A stretch of DNA of 64,000 nt from JAOAPY01 sp038237475 (GTDB taxonomy: Bacteria; Acidobacteriota; Blastocatellia; Pyrinomonadales; Pyrinomonadaceae). The DNA is taken from positions 62,001-126,000 of the forward strand of contig JBBRYS010000014.1 of assembly GCA_038237475.1 (NCBI GenBank), given 5' to 3'. The notes beneath the pieces are model-generated. The model had not been told where the DNA came from and did no database searches. It was given only the letters and a program-made list of their open reading frames with translations. Made by a program: the position numbers and the translations under genes. Shown here in pieces: positions 1 to 7,889 of the stretch. Numbering within the stretch: the first letter of the stretch is position 1; each line of letters opens with the position of its first letter.

Positions 1-526
1 ATCGCGTCAACCGGTTGCCGGGACAATCGCGCGCGGTTGGCTTAGGGAAGATAAGGAGTTGTATACCGGAAAGAAGACTGTCAGTTCGGCTACGCCAGTG
101 ACCACGTCGCAGTCCGGGCCCGTGGCCACGACACCCGACGCTAACGCCAACGCGTCGCAGGTAGCCGCTGCATATCCGGACGATGTCGAGCACTTCCCCT
201 TCGCTATCACCCCTGAAATTCTCGAACGTGGGCAGCAGAGATTTCAGATCTATTGCTCCGTTTGTCATGGCATGACCGGTCAGGGCGATGGAATGATTGT
301 CAGGCGCGGCTTTCGCAAGCCACCTTCGTACAGCGAACAACGTTTGCGCGAAGCGCCAGTCGGGCATTTCTTTGACGTCGTGACTAATGGTTGGGGAGCG
401 ATGCCAAGTTATGCCTCGCAAGTGCCAGTGCGGGACCGCTGGGCCATCATCGCCTACATCCGTGCGTTGCAGTTAAGTCAGGCGGGGGCGCAGCCGCCAG
501 CGGAAAACAGCGGAGAGAAGAAGTGA
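1..526 (+). CDS. actE: Alternative complex III subunit ActE, mono-haem cytochrome c (5' end outside window)
   Basis: The reading frame is open back to the left edge, and the residues before any possible start (PVGTIARGWLREDKELYTGK) resemble the conserved N-terminal segment of ActE, so this is the C-terminal 174 residues of a longer gene and not a gene starting at the TTG at 59. One haem c site, CSVCH, lies at nt 254-268, and a downstream GAMPSYA segment can supply the Met axial ligand. ActE is the periplasmic lipoprotein cytochrome of alternative complex III, which oxidises quinol and passes electrons to a cytochrome c or directly to an oxidase. Its stop overlaps the actF start by four bases (GTGA), so the two are translationally coupled. 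The lipobox is not visible because the start is missing. Confidence 0.88.
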   Translation, partial: SRQPVAGTIARGWLREDKELYTGKKTVSSATPVTTSQSGPVATTPDANANASQVAAAYPDDVEHFPFAITPEILERGQQRFQIYCSVCHGMTGQGDGMIVRRGFRKPPSYSEQRLREAPVGHFFDVVTNGWGAMPSYASQVPVRDRWAIIAYIRALQLSQAGAQPPAENSGEKK

Positions 527-1746
527 TCAATACCGCCTACACAGCACCGGCTGAATTGGCCCGCTTTCAGCGGCTGACCCTGATCGTCGGCATCATTGGA
601 ATGCTGGCTTTGGGTGCTGGCGCGTTTCTGGATCCTCCGCAGTTCTGGCACGCCTACCTGATCGGCTACCTGTTTTGGACCGGGATTGCGATCGGCTCAT
701 TAGCGTTGTTGGCGTTGCAGCACTTGACGGGTGGTGGATGGGGCTTCGTTATCAGGCGCATCCTTGAAGCTTCTACGCGCACGCTGCCCCTGATGCTATT
801 ACTCTTTGTGCCGATCTTACTTGGCGCTCATTCGCTTTATTCATGGACCCACGTCGAAGAATTAGAGGCGCACCCGGCAGTCAAAGAAAAAGCGCGGCTG
901 TACTTGAATCTTCCGTTCTTTGGCTTCCGGGCGTTAGCTGTTTTTGTTATCTGGCTGCTGCTGGCATTCTTTCTCAATCGCTGGTCGCGACAGCAGGATC
1001 TGATTGGTGACCGCCAACTGGCGAAAAAGATGCGCGTGCTGAGCGGGCCGGCCATGGTCTTGTTCGTATTTACAGTCACGATCGTGGCGATCGATTGGGT
1101 GATGTCGCTCGATCCGGAATGGTCTTCAACCATTTTTGGCTTGATGTTTGTGGCCGCGTGGAGTTTGAGCGCGCTCGCTTTTTCGATTGCTTGTCTGGCC
1201 TATCTCAGCAAACGCGAGCCGATGGCGCCAGTGGTCGCATCTTTGCATTTTCACGATTTGGGAAAACTGATGCTCGCGCTGGTGATGCTCTGGGCCTATT
1301 TCTCGTATTCTCAGTTTTTGATTATCTGGTCGGGCAATCTGCCGGAAGAAATTCGCTGGTACCTGCCGCGAACACGTGGTACCTGGGGGCTGATAGCTCT
1401 GGTAGTTATCGTCCTCCATTTTGCCCTGCCTTTTTTGTTCCTGCTATCGCGCAGGCTGAAACGCGATCCGCACAAGCTGGTCATGGTGGCCGCGCTCATA
1501 CTGGTGATGCGTTACGTGGATTTGTTGTGGGTGGTGGAACCGAATTTTTCAGGGGCCGCCTTCCACCTGAGTTGGATGAATGTGGCGGCGCCGATGGGCT
1601 TCGGAGGTATCTGGCTGGCCGCTTTCTCATGGCAACTGCGGAGCCGGCCACTCATACCGTTCAACGATCCACAATTACCCAGCGTGCTGGAGCAGGCGCA
1701 CGAACACCATACCTCGGAAGATTTTATTGAGGAGTCTAAGGCGTAG
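523..1746 (+). CDS. actF: Alternative complex III integral membrane subunit ActF
   Basis: The protein has 407 residues and about ten hydrophobic spans, and it matches the quinol:cytochrome c oxidoreductase membrane subunit ActF, a paralogue of ActC in the NrfD-like family. It helps form the membrane sector that binds quinol. The frame is open further upstream to 391, but the GTG at 523 is the likely start: it sits just after a GGAGAGAAG ribosome site, overlaps the actE stop by four bases, and gives the N-terminus MINTAYTAPAELARFQR, close to family length. The C-terminus carries a short His-rich tail (HEHHTSEDF). It lies between actE and a small membrane protein that leads into SCO and the cox genes, the usual Act-Cox gene order. 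Confidence 0.9.
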   Translation: MINTAYTAPAELARFQRLTLIVGIIGMLALGAGAFLDPPQFWHAYLIGYLFWTGIAIGSLALLALQHLTGGGWGFVIRRILEASTRTLPLMLLLFVPILLGAHSLYSWTHVEELEAHPAVKEKARLYLNLPFFGFRALAVFVIWLLLAFFLNRWSRQQDLIGDRQLAKKMRVLSGPAMVLFVFTVTIVAIDWVMSLDPEWSSTIFGLMFVAAWSLSALAFSIACLAYLSKREPMAPVVASLHFHDLGKLMLALVMLWAYFSYSQFLIIWSGNLPEEIRWYLPRTRGTWGLIALVVIVLHFALPFLFLLSRRLKRDPHKLVMVAALILVMRYVDLLWVVEPNFSGAAFHLSWMNVAAPMGFGGIWLAAFSWQLRSRPLIPFNDPQLPSVLEQAHEHHTSEDFIEESKA

Positions 1747-1748
1747 GA

Positions 1749-2327
1749 ATGAAGCCGAAACACAGCAGCAATGGGCATGGTCACGAGACGGAAACGCCGG
1801 ACGTTTCCCACATTCGTAATGTCGACGTGACCCATGAACTCAGCGACGTCAACACGCGCGGCATCGGCGCGTTTATTGGCGGCCTGGTCCTGATGACAGT
1901 GATGGTTTACCTGCTGATGTGGGGAATGTTCCGCGTGCTTGCCAGTCAGGAAAGGGAAAAGGACGTCCCTGGTTCTCCTATGGCAATGAGCACCGCTGAA
2001 CGACTGCCGCCGGAACCAAGACTGCAGGGCGCGCCCGGATTTGCTGCGGGACTTGCAAAGGAAATGGGAAAGGAAGTTAAGCAGGGAGAAGGCCCTCCGG
2101 TGCCCAAGGATCCGCTTTGGGAAATTAGAGAGCTTCGCCAGCACTGGCAGATGATATTAACTGCTGGTACGAAGGACCCAAACGGTAAGACTTGGGTGCT
2201 TCCCATCGAAGAGGCGAAGCAGGATCTGTTGAAACAAGGTTTGCCTGTGCGCGCGAATGAGCCAGTTGTAACTGCCGGTAGCGATTTGCCGACGGCCGCA
2301 AGCTCCGGGCGCATGAGTAACCGGTAG
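1749..2327 (+). CDS. Unknown single-span membrane protein of the Act-cox operon
   Basis: This 192-residue protein has a His-rich, charged N-terminus (GHGHETETPDVSH), one transmembrane span at about residues 38-59 (IGAFIGGLVLMTVMVYLLMW) and a Pro/Glu/Lys-rich region likely on the periplasmic side. No cofactor motif (CXXCH, CXXXC) is present. It starts two bases after actF and ends 22 bases before the SCO gene, so it is co-transcribed with both. Position suggests a role in assembling or linking alternative complex III and the caa3 oxidase, but that is inference. I do not recognise a named family. Confidence 0.8.
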   Translation: MKPKHSSNGHGHETETPDVSHIRNVDVTHELSDVNTRGIGAFIGGLVLMTVMVYLLMWGMFRVLASQEREKDVPGSPMAMSTAERLPPEPRLQGAPGFAAGLAKEMGKEVKQGEGPPVPKDPLWEIRELRQHWQMILTAGTKDPNGKTWVLPIEEAKQDLLKQGLPVRANEPVVTAGSDLPTAASSGRMSNR

Positions 2328-2349
2328 AGAGCATTAAGGTGGTTAGGAA

Positions 2350-3315
2350 ATGAAAGTAGGCGGCAACAGGGTAAAGATTTCAGAGCGTTCTGCTGAGAGT
2401 CAGCGCCTCTACGGATGGCGCAGGACAGTAGCGGCACACGTGTGTTCAGTCGTTTTGATCCTCGCAGGTCTTTGCGTTACGACCCTGGGACAAATGGTGC
2501 CCAAGCCTAATTCGCCGCTCTACGGAGGCCGGCCGGACAACGGTCCGGTGGCGACTGGCTTGCCCAAGGCACTGCAGGATGTGGGAATCGATCAGAAATT
2601 GAACCAGCAGGTGCCGCTCGATCTCAACTTTAGAGATGAGAACGATCAGCCGGTCAAGCTGGCCCAGTACTTCGGCAAACGTCCGGTGATCTTGTCACTC
2701 GTCTATTACAGCTGTCCCATGCTGTGTACCCAGATACTCAATGGCATGATCGCGAGCTTCAAAGTTTTGGAGTTCCAGCCGGGACAGCAGTACGAAATAG
2801 TCACTGTCAGTTTTGATCCACGCGAAAGCCCGGCCCTCGCGGCGGCCAAGAAATCGCTGTACGTGAATTACCTGCCGGTCGATCGCCGCGAGGCCGCCAT
2901 GAAAGGCTGGCATTTTCTTACCGGGGACGAAGCTAACATCAAGGCACTGGCGGCGGCAGTTGGCTTTCGCTATCACTGGGACGAAGCTACAAATCAGTTT
3001 GCGCATGCCAGCGGCATCATGGTCCTGACGCCCGGTGGGAAGCTGGCCCAGTACTATTACGGCATTGAATATTCCGCCAGGGACCTGCGGCTTGGTTTGG
3101 TAGAAGCTTCCGCTAGCCGCATCGGCACTCCCGTGGACCAGTTGCTGCTCTACTGCTATCACTACGATCCGGCTACCGGCACTTACGGTGCTGCCGTCAT
3201 GAATCTGGTGCGGCTGGGCGGCGTTCTGACGATTCTCGCAATCATCATCTTTCTGCTGGCGATGCGGCGGCGCAATAGCGGGCGGATTTCTTTACCAGCA
3301 GGAGGCGCCGTCTAA
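2350..3315 (+). CDS. SCO1/SenC-type copper chaperone for cytochrome oxidase
   Basis: The 321-residue protein has a thioredoxin fold with the copper-binding SCPMLC motif at about residue 121 and the third ligand His in FAHASG at about residue 218, so all three SCO copper ligands are present. An N-terminal hydrophobic stretch (about residues 26-48) anchors or exports it, and unusually there is a second membrane span near the C-terminus (about 285-307). SCO proteins deliver copper to, or reduce, the CuA site of oxidase subunit II, and the next gene is coxB, three bases downstream. The start at 2350 follows an AAGGTGG-like site; a start a few codons later cannot be excluded. Confidence 0.9.
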   Translation: MKVGGNRVKISERSAESQRLYGWRRTVAAHVCSVVLILAGLCVTTLGQMVPKPNSPLYGGRPDNGPVATGLPKALQDVGIDQKLNQQVPLDLNFRDENDQPVKLAQYFGKRPVILSLVYYSCPMLCTQILNGMIASFKVLEFQPGQQYEIVTVSFDPRESPALAAAKKSLYVNYLPVDRREAAMKGWHFLTGDEANIKALAAAVGFRYHWDEATNQFAHASGIMVLTPGGKLAQYYYGIEYSARDLRLGLVEASASRIGTPVDQLLLYCYHYDPATGTYGAAVMNLVRLGGVLTILAIIIFLLAMRRRNSGRISLPAGGAV

Positions 3316-3318
3316 ATA

Positions 3319-4323
3319 ATGCAATCGTGGATTCCCTTTATTCCTGAGAGTGCTTCTACCGAGTCGTCGAGGGTGGATGCTCTGTATTTCTATCTCTCCG
3401 GAGTAACGGCGTTCTTTACCCTGCTCATCGCCGGGGTAATCATTTTCTTTGTCATCCGCTATCGACGGCGGACACCGCACGAGATTCCGCGTCCAATCGC
3501 CGGATCGCATGCGCTCGAGACTCTCTGGTCAGTAATTCCGTTTGTGATTGCGATGAGCATCTTCGTCTGGGGCGCGGGTCTTTATTTTCATCAGTCCCGG
3601 CCGCCGCAAAACGCGATCGAAGTATATGTCGTCGCCAAACAGTGGATGTGGAAGATTCAGCACGCCACCGGTCAGCGTGAGATTAATGAATTGCATGTGC
3701 CGATGGGGCAGAAGGTCAAATTGATCATGACCAGCGAAGATGTAATTCATGACTTTTTTGTTCCTGCTTTTCGCATCAAGAATGACGTCGTGCCCGGCAA
3801 GTACACTACCCTGTGGTTCGAAGCGACCAAGCCCGGCACCTATCACCTGTTCTGCGCCGAGTATTGCGGCATGAATCATTCGCAGATGATCGGTTCGATC
3901 ATCGTCATGGATCAGACGGGCTTCAATGACTGGTTGAGCGGCAATGCGAATCAGCAAACCGCCGCTGGCGCGGGTCAGGGACTCTATCAGACGCTTGGCT
4001 GTGCTTCCTGTCACGGCAACACTGGAGAAGGCGGTCGTGGTCCGGCGCTCCTGGGTGTCTATAACAACAAGGTGCAGTTGAGCACCGGGCAGACTGTTCA
4101 AGCGGATGAAGCCTATCTCCGCGAATCAATTCTCAATCCGCAAGCGAAGTTGGCCAGCGGGTTTGGTCCCATAATGCCGACCTTCCAGGGTGTAGTCACT
4201 GAAGAACAGGTAGTTCAATTGTTGGCATTTATTAAATCATTGAGTTCACAACCCGCCGGCGCGGGCGGAGCTCCGGGAGCGCAGGGGAGTCCAAAGCTAC
4301 CCGTGCGCGAGCCCACCAGGTAG
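3319..4323 (+). CDS. coxB: Cytochrome c oxidase subunit II with fused cytochrome c (caa3 type)
   Basis: Two N-terminal membrane spans are followed by a cupredoxin CuA domain whose ligands are visible in FCAEYCGMNHSQM (two Cys, Glu, His, Met), with the remaining His in DVIHDFF. A C-terminal cytochrome c domain follows, with CASCH and a later IMPTF Met ligand. This fusion makes the enzyme a caa3 oxidase that can accept electrons directly from alternative complex III or a soluble cytochrome. The protein has 334 residues. AGGAGG at 3300-3305 precedes the ATG. The Gly/Ala/Pro-rich tail after the haem domain is low complexity. A 98-bp spacer with a repeat element separates it from coxA. Confidence 0.95.
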   Translation: MQSWIPFIPESASTESSRVDALYFYLSGVTAFFTLLIAGVIIFFVIRYRRRTPHEIPRPIAGSHALETLWSVIPFVIAMSIFVWGAGLYFHQSRPPQNAIEVYVVAKQWMWKIQHATGQREINELHVPMGQKVKLIMTSEDVIHDFFVPAFRIKNDVVPGKYTTLWFEATKPGTYHLFCAEYCGMNHSQMIGSIIVMDQTGFNDWLSGNANQQTAAGAGQGLYQTLGCASCHGNTGEGGRGPALLGVYNNKVQLSTGQTVQADEAYLRESILNPQAKLASGFGPIMPTFQGVVTEEQVVQLLAFIKSLSSQPAGAGGAPGAQGSPKLPVREPTR

Positions 4324-4332
4324 GAGGTGTTC

Positions 4333-4391
4333 AGAGTACCGACCTTGACTCTTTTCATTGATATGAAGAGCCCGACCGAAGTCGGTACTCT
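4333..4391. repeat. Dispersed terminator-like repeat, copy A (coxB-coxA spacer)
   Basis: The arms AGAGTACCGAC (4333-4343) and GTCGGTACTCT (4381-4391) are exact inverted repeats. The right arm contains a small hairpin, CCGACCGAAGTCGG (4372-4385), and continues into CAGCGCCTG, which read on the - strand is the family flank CAGGCGCTGAGAGTACCG shared with copies near 12835, 24576 and 27597. The left hairpin is degenerate (CCTTGACTC). It lies inside the cox operon, so as RNA it could fold and reduce read-through or protect the upstream message; this is inferred. Confidence 0.7.
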
Positions 4392-4421
4392 CAGCGCCTG
4401 ATTGCAGGCTCGATAAACGAA

Positions 4422-6077
4422 ATGGAAGAATTTAAAGTACCACCGCCATCAAAGATCAATTATCTCAATGCCGAGTACGGCTTGAAGTCCTGGCTCCTGA
4501 CCAGAGATCACAAGCGTATTGCCCTCCTCTACCTGGGATCCATCAGCTTCTTCTTTATGCTTGGCGGTGTTTACGCCATGTTGATTCGCCTCGAGCTGCT
4601 GACACCTCATGGTCAGATCATGACCTCGACGACCTATAACAAGGTTTTCACCCAGCACGGAATCATAATGGTCTTTTTCTTTTTGATTCCCTCAATTCCG
4701 GCGACGCTGGGAAATTTCCTTGTGCCGATGATGATCGGCGCGAAGGATCTTGCCTTTCCTCGAATCAACCTGCTGAGCTGGTATATCTATATGCTGGGCG
4801 GGATCGTGACGATTTACGCGCTGCTGGCCGGCGGCGTGGACACCGGGTGGACCTTTTATGTGCCATTCAGCACGACGTTTTCAAACTCCTATGTAGTGGC
4901 TACAGGTCTGGGTATTTTCATTTCGGGGTTCTCTTCGATTCTTACCGGTTTGAACTTTATCGTTACCATTCACACCATGCGCGCGCCCGGGATGACCTGG
5001 TTTCGCCTGCCGCTGTTTATCTGGTCTCATTACGCTACCAGCCTGGTCATGATTCTGGGCACGCCGGTCATTGCCATTACGATCCTGCTGCTGGCCTTCG
5101 AGCGATTGGCGCACGTGGGCATCTTTGATCCCGCGGCAGGCGGCGATCCGATTCTGTTTCAGCACCTTTTCTGGTTCTACTCGCATCCGGCTGTTTACAT
5201 CATGGTGCTGCCCGGCATGGGTGTAGTCAGTGAATTGATTGCCAACTTTTCCCGCAAGAATGTCTTTGGCTATTCGTTTGTCGCTTTTTCAAGTTTGGCG
5301 ATAGCGATCTTTGGCTTCCTGGTCTGGGGCCATCACTTGTTTGTGTCCAGCCAATCAGTTTACGCGGGCATGATTTTTTCCTTCCTCAGCTTCGCCGTCG
5401 CCATTCCTTCAGCAGTGAAGGTGTTCAACTGGAGCGCGACGCTTTACAAAGGATCGATTTCTTACGAGACGCCAATGCTCTATGGGCTGGGTTTTATTGG
5501 CCTGTTTACTATTGGCGGTATGACTGGCTTGTTTCTGGCGGCGCTGGCAGTCGATGTGCACGTGAGCGACACCTATTTTGTGATCGCGCATTTCCACTAC
5601 ATCATGGTCGGCGGTACTTTGCTGGCCTACCTTGGCGGCTTGCATTACTGGTGGCCCAAGATTACCGGGCGCATGTATCCGGAAGGTTGGGGCCGTTTTT
5701 CGGCGCTCGTTGTCTTCATTGGATTCAACCTGACCTTCCTGCCGCAATTCTTACTGGGCTACATGGGAATGCCGCGTCGCTACCATTACTACCCCGAGGA
5801 GTTTCAGGTTCTGCATGTGCTGTCGACCGCAGGCGCTTCGATTCTCGGTGTCGGACTTTTGATTCCGGCCATTTATCTTCTCTGGTCAATGCGTTATGGC
5901 CCAATTGCGCCGGCCAACCCCTGGCATCTGCCGGGCCTTGAGTGGCGTACGCAGTCGCCACCGCCGACTGAAAACTTTGAAGAGACACCCATTGTGACCT
6001 GGGAAGCCTACGAGTTTGCGCCCCTCGACGACGTTGAAGTAGTGGGCAAGTTTGGCGAAAGAAAAGCGGAAGTTTGA
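4422..6077 (+). CDS. coxA: Cytochrome c oxidase subunit I, A2-type haem-copper oxidase
   Basis: This is the catalytic subunit of the proton-pumping terminal oxidase: 551 residues and about twelve to thirteen membrane spans. The CuB ligands are seen in FYSHPAVYI (His and the cross-linked Tyr) and GHHLF, and the haem a3/haem a ligands in AHFHYIMVGG. The motif YSHPAV, in place of the HPEV of mitochondrial-type enzymes, marks the A2 subfamily, in which the D-channel Glu is replaced by the upstream Tyr-Ser pair. It lies between coxB and coxC. The ATG at 4422 has no strong ribosome site, and the spacer before it holds a hairpin repeat, so its translation may be set separately from coxB. Confidence 0.96.
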   Translation: MEEFKVPPPSKINYLNAEYGLKSWLLTRDHKRIALLYLGSISFFFMLGGVYAMLIRLELLTPHGQIMTSTTYNKVFTQHGIIMVFFFLIPSIPATLGNFLVPMMIGAKDLAFPRINLLSWYIYMLGGIVTIYALLAGGVDTGWTFYVPFSTTFSNSYVVATGLGIFISGFSSILTGLNFIVTIHTMRAPGMTWFRLPLFIWSHYATSLVMILGTPVIAITILLLAFERLAHVGIFDPAAGGDPILFQHLFWFYSHPAVYIMVLPGMGVVSELIANFSRKNVFGYSFVAFSSLAIAIFGFLVWGHHLFVSSQSVYAGMIFSFLSFAVAIPSAVKVFNWSATLYKGSISYETPMLYGLGFIGLFTIGGMTGLFLAALAVDVHVSDTYFVIAHFHYIMVGGTLLAYLGGLHYWWPKITGRMYPEGWGRFSALVVFIGFNLTFLPQFLLGYMGMPRRYHYYPEEFQVLHVLSTAGASILGVGLLIPAIYLLWSMRYGPIAPANPWHLPGLEWRTQSPPPTENFEETPIVTWEAYEFAPLDDVEVVGKFGERKAEV

Positions 6078-6156
6078 TCACGATGGTTCTTCACTGAGCT
6101 GATGGACCAGCACCTGAGTGATACACAAGTAGTAGGGTTTGAGGAGAGATAAGCAC

Positions 6157-6906
6157 TTGGCTGACAGCTACGCACCAGAACATCCAGTGGGCCACCCGGC
6201 GCTGCAACACCATTTCGAAAATATGGAGCAGCAGCGCGAGGCCGGAGCGCTGGGGATGTGGGTTTTTCTCGTCACTGAGATCATGTTCTTTGGCGCTATG
6301 TTCCTGGCTTACACGCTGTATCGCACCAGGTACCCCGAGTCTTTCGAAGTCGCGAGCAACCATCTGGACATCTGGCTGGGCGCGATCAATACCCTGGTGC
6401 TGATTTGCAGCAGCTTTACGATGGCATTGACTGTTTATTGCACACAAATTGGAAAACAACAGCTGCAGATTTTCTTTCTCGTGCTCACAATGATCTTTGG
6501 GGTGACCTTTCTCGGGATCAAGGGCGTTGAGTATAAGCAGAAGTATGATGACAACCTCATTCCGGGCCAGCTAATCCCGGGGCATCCCTTCAACCCTGCG
6601 GTGCAGGAAGAAGGCGCGCCGCCCGATCATCACAAACTGCATATGATCCCCGGAGCCAACGTCAGAAATGTCGAGCTGTTCTACTGGATTTATTTTGCCA
6701 TGACGGGTATGCATGCCCTGCATATGATTATCGGTCTGGGGATAATGCTGGTGCTGCTTTATTTTTCGATCCGCGGCCGTTATGGACCTGAGTATCATAA
6801 TCCGATTGAGATCTCAGGCTTGTACTGGCACTTCGTGGATATTGTGTGGATTTTTCTTTTCCCGCTGCTTTATTTATTGGGACGGCACATTGCGGGGCAT
6901 GGTTAG
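6157..6906 (+). CDS. coxC: Cytochrome c oxidase subunit III
   Basis: The 249-residue membrane protein has the subunit III signature: WVFLVTEIMFFGAMF, the loop TMALT, and the C-terminal GLYWHFVDIVWIFLFPLLYL. The start is taken as the TTG at 6157 because GAGGAGA (6141-6147) lies nine bases before it; the frame also contains a TTG at 6139, but that would place the ribosome site inside the gene. A polar insert of about 50 residues (around 125-175, rich in Pro, His and Asp) sits between membrane spans and makes it longer than the common ~200-residue form. Subunit III stabilises proton uptake and the oxygen channel. coxD follows after three bases. Confidence 0.93.
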   Translation: MADSYAPEHPVGHPALQHHFENMEQQREAGALGMWVFLVTEIMFFGAMFLAYTLYRTRYPESFEVASNHLDIWLGAINTLVLICSSFTMALTVYCTQIGKQQLQIFFLVLTMIFGVTFLGIKGVEYKQKYDDNLIPGQLIPGHPFNPAVQEEGAPPDHHKLHMIPGANVRNVELFYWIYFAMTGMHALHMIIGLGIMLVLLYFSIRGRYGPEYHNPIEISGLYWHFVDIVWIFLFPLLYLLGRHIAGHG

Positions 6907-6909
6907 ACT

Positions 6910-7206
6910 ATGAGTGAGCACATAGTTTCAATACGCGTTTACTTCGTAATTTTTCTTTCCCTGCTGGTGGGCACTGTGCTGACGGCGTGGGTAGCCTTCT
7001 TCAATTTCCCCGGCCCGTTGAACGCAATCGTGGCGCTGACCATTGCCTGTGTGAAAGCAGGATTGGTCATCCTCTACTTCATGCATATGCGCTACAGTCA
7101 GCGGCTGATCTGGGTGGTGTTTGGATCGGCGCTCTTCTGGCTGGCCATCATGTTTGCGCTCACCTTCAGCGATTATTCCACCAGGAGCTGGATGCCGGCC
7201 TTTTAA
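6910..7206 (+). CDS. coxD: Cytochrome c oxidase subunit IV family protein
   Basis: A 98-residue protein with three hydrophobic spans and the characteristic KAGLVILYFMHMRYS segment of the bacterial oxidase subunit IV (caa3-type, PF03626-like) family. It is a small accessory subunit that helps stabilise the oxidase in the membrane. It begins three bases after coxC and is the last gene of the Act-Sco-Cox series. Its last four bases overlap the end of a convergent gene on the other strand, leaving no room for a dedicated terminator between them. Confidence 0.88.
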   Translation: MSEHIVSIRVYFVIFLSLLVGTVLTAWVAFFNFPGPLNAIVALTIACVKAGLVILYFMHMRYSQRLIWVVFGSALFWLAIMFALTFSDYSTRSWMPAF

Positions 7207-7547
7207 TCGACTGGTTCAAACTGCATCTCTCGCACCACAATTTTTTCATTGCATGACGGGCAGTTGAGCCTGATGGTGGCATCGGACGTCTTGATCCCGG
7301 TGCCGCAATATGGGCACGGACCATCGACGATATGGTGCTTCAAGCCGCCGCGCATCATCACCAGCGGCACAATTAATCCTGCCAGCAGCAAGGGAATACC
7401 GAAAATAAAGCCCAGACTGGTGCCTTGGCCGAGGGTCAGCGTAATAATAAGACCGGCGATAAATAGCAGCAGCCCTAAAGCGATTGCAAAAGAGAACCCG
7501 TAGGCACTGTCAAATGAACGCCCCGTTTTTACCATTTTCGTTTCCAT
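7203..7547 (-). CDS. Small membrane protein with C-terminal zinc ribbon
   Basis: The 114-residue protein has two hydrophobic spans (about residues 17-37 and 43-64) followed by a cytosolic zinc ribbon with two CPxC pairs, CPYCGTG and NCPSCNE, separated by about 17 residues. The ATG at 7547 follows a GGGGG run at good distance; a second ATG four codons later is possible. It is convergent with coxD with a four-base overlap. The family is not recognised; the ribbon could bind zinc or mediate protein contacts. Nothing in the sequence ties it to respiration other than position. Confidence 0.75.
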   Translation of the reverse strand: METKMVKTGRSFDSAYGFSFAIALGLLLFIAGLIITLTLGQGTSLGFIFGIPLLLAGLIVPLVMMRGGLKHHIVDGPCPYCGTGIKTSDATIRLNCPSCNEKIVVREMQFEPVD

Positions 7548-7889
7548 TGATAACCCCCGTTTCGATTTAAGATTGCGAATTTCAGATTGCGGATTTCGAA
7601 AACCAGGTTAAATCAAGAGCCCAGGTTCTCAAATCATCACACGTTCCTTAAAAGCATTGGACAAACATCGCGCCTTCCTTAAAAAGAGCACTGGACAATC
7701 ACAGGCCTTTTGGACAGGCGCCGGAAACAACTGCAGAGGCCACGAATAAGCTTGTTGACTTTGACTTGTACTCCCGCAAAGCATCCTTGTCAATAAATAC
7801 CGGGCCGGGGACCCTCATCTGAAAAGGGCGCGTTTGAGCGATGAGACGGATGCTGCTAGAGTATCCGGTTTTGGTTAGGTGGATTTTTG
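7548..7889. other. Intergenic region with heptamer array and direct repeats
   Basis: No convincing gene is seen. Six in-phase 7-bp words fill 7564-7605 (GATTTAA, GATTGCG, AATTTCA, GATTGCG, GATTTCG, AAAACCA). A degenerate direct repeat (TTCCTTAAAA followed by CATTGGACAA or CACTGGACAA) occurs at 7644-7664 and 7675-7698. A possible promoter for the next gene is TTGAGC (7834-7839), 17 bases, TAGAGT (7857-7862); it matches the sigma-70 consensus only partly. Confidence 0.55.

Noticed and set aside
391..522. N-terminal extension of the ActF frame to 391
   Set aside because: The extra residues overlap actE and are unlike family N-termini; GTG at 523 has a ribosome site and a four-base overlap.
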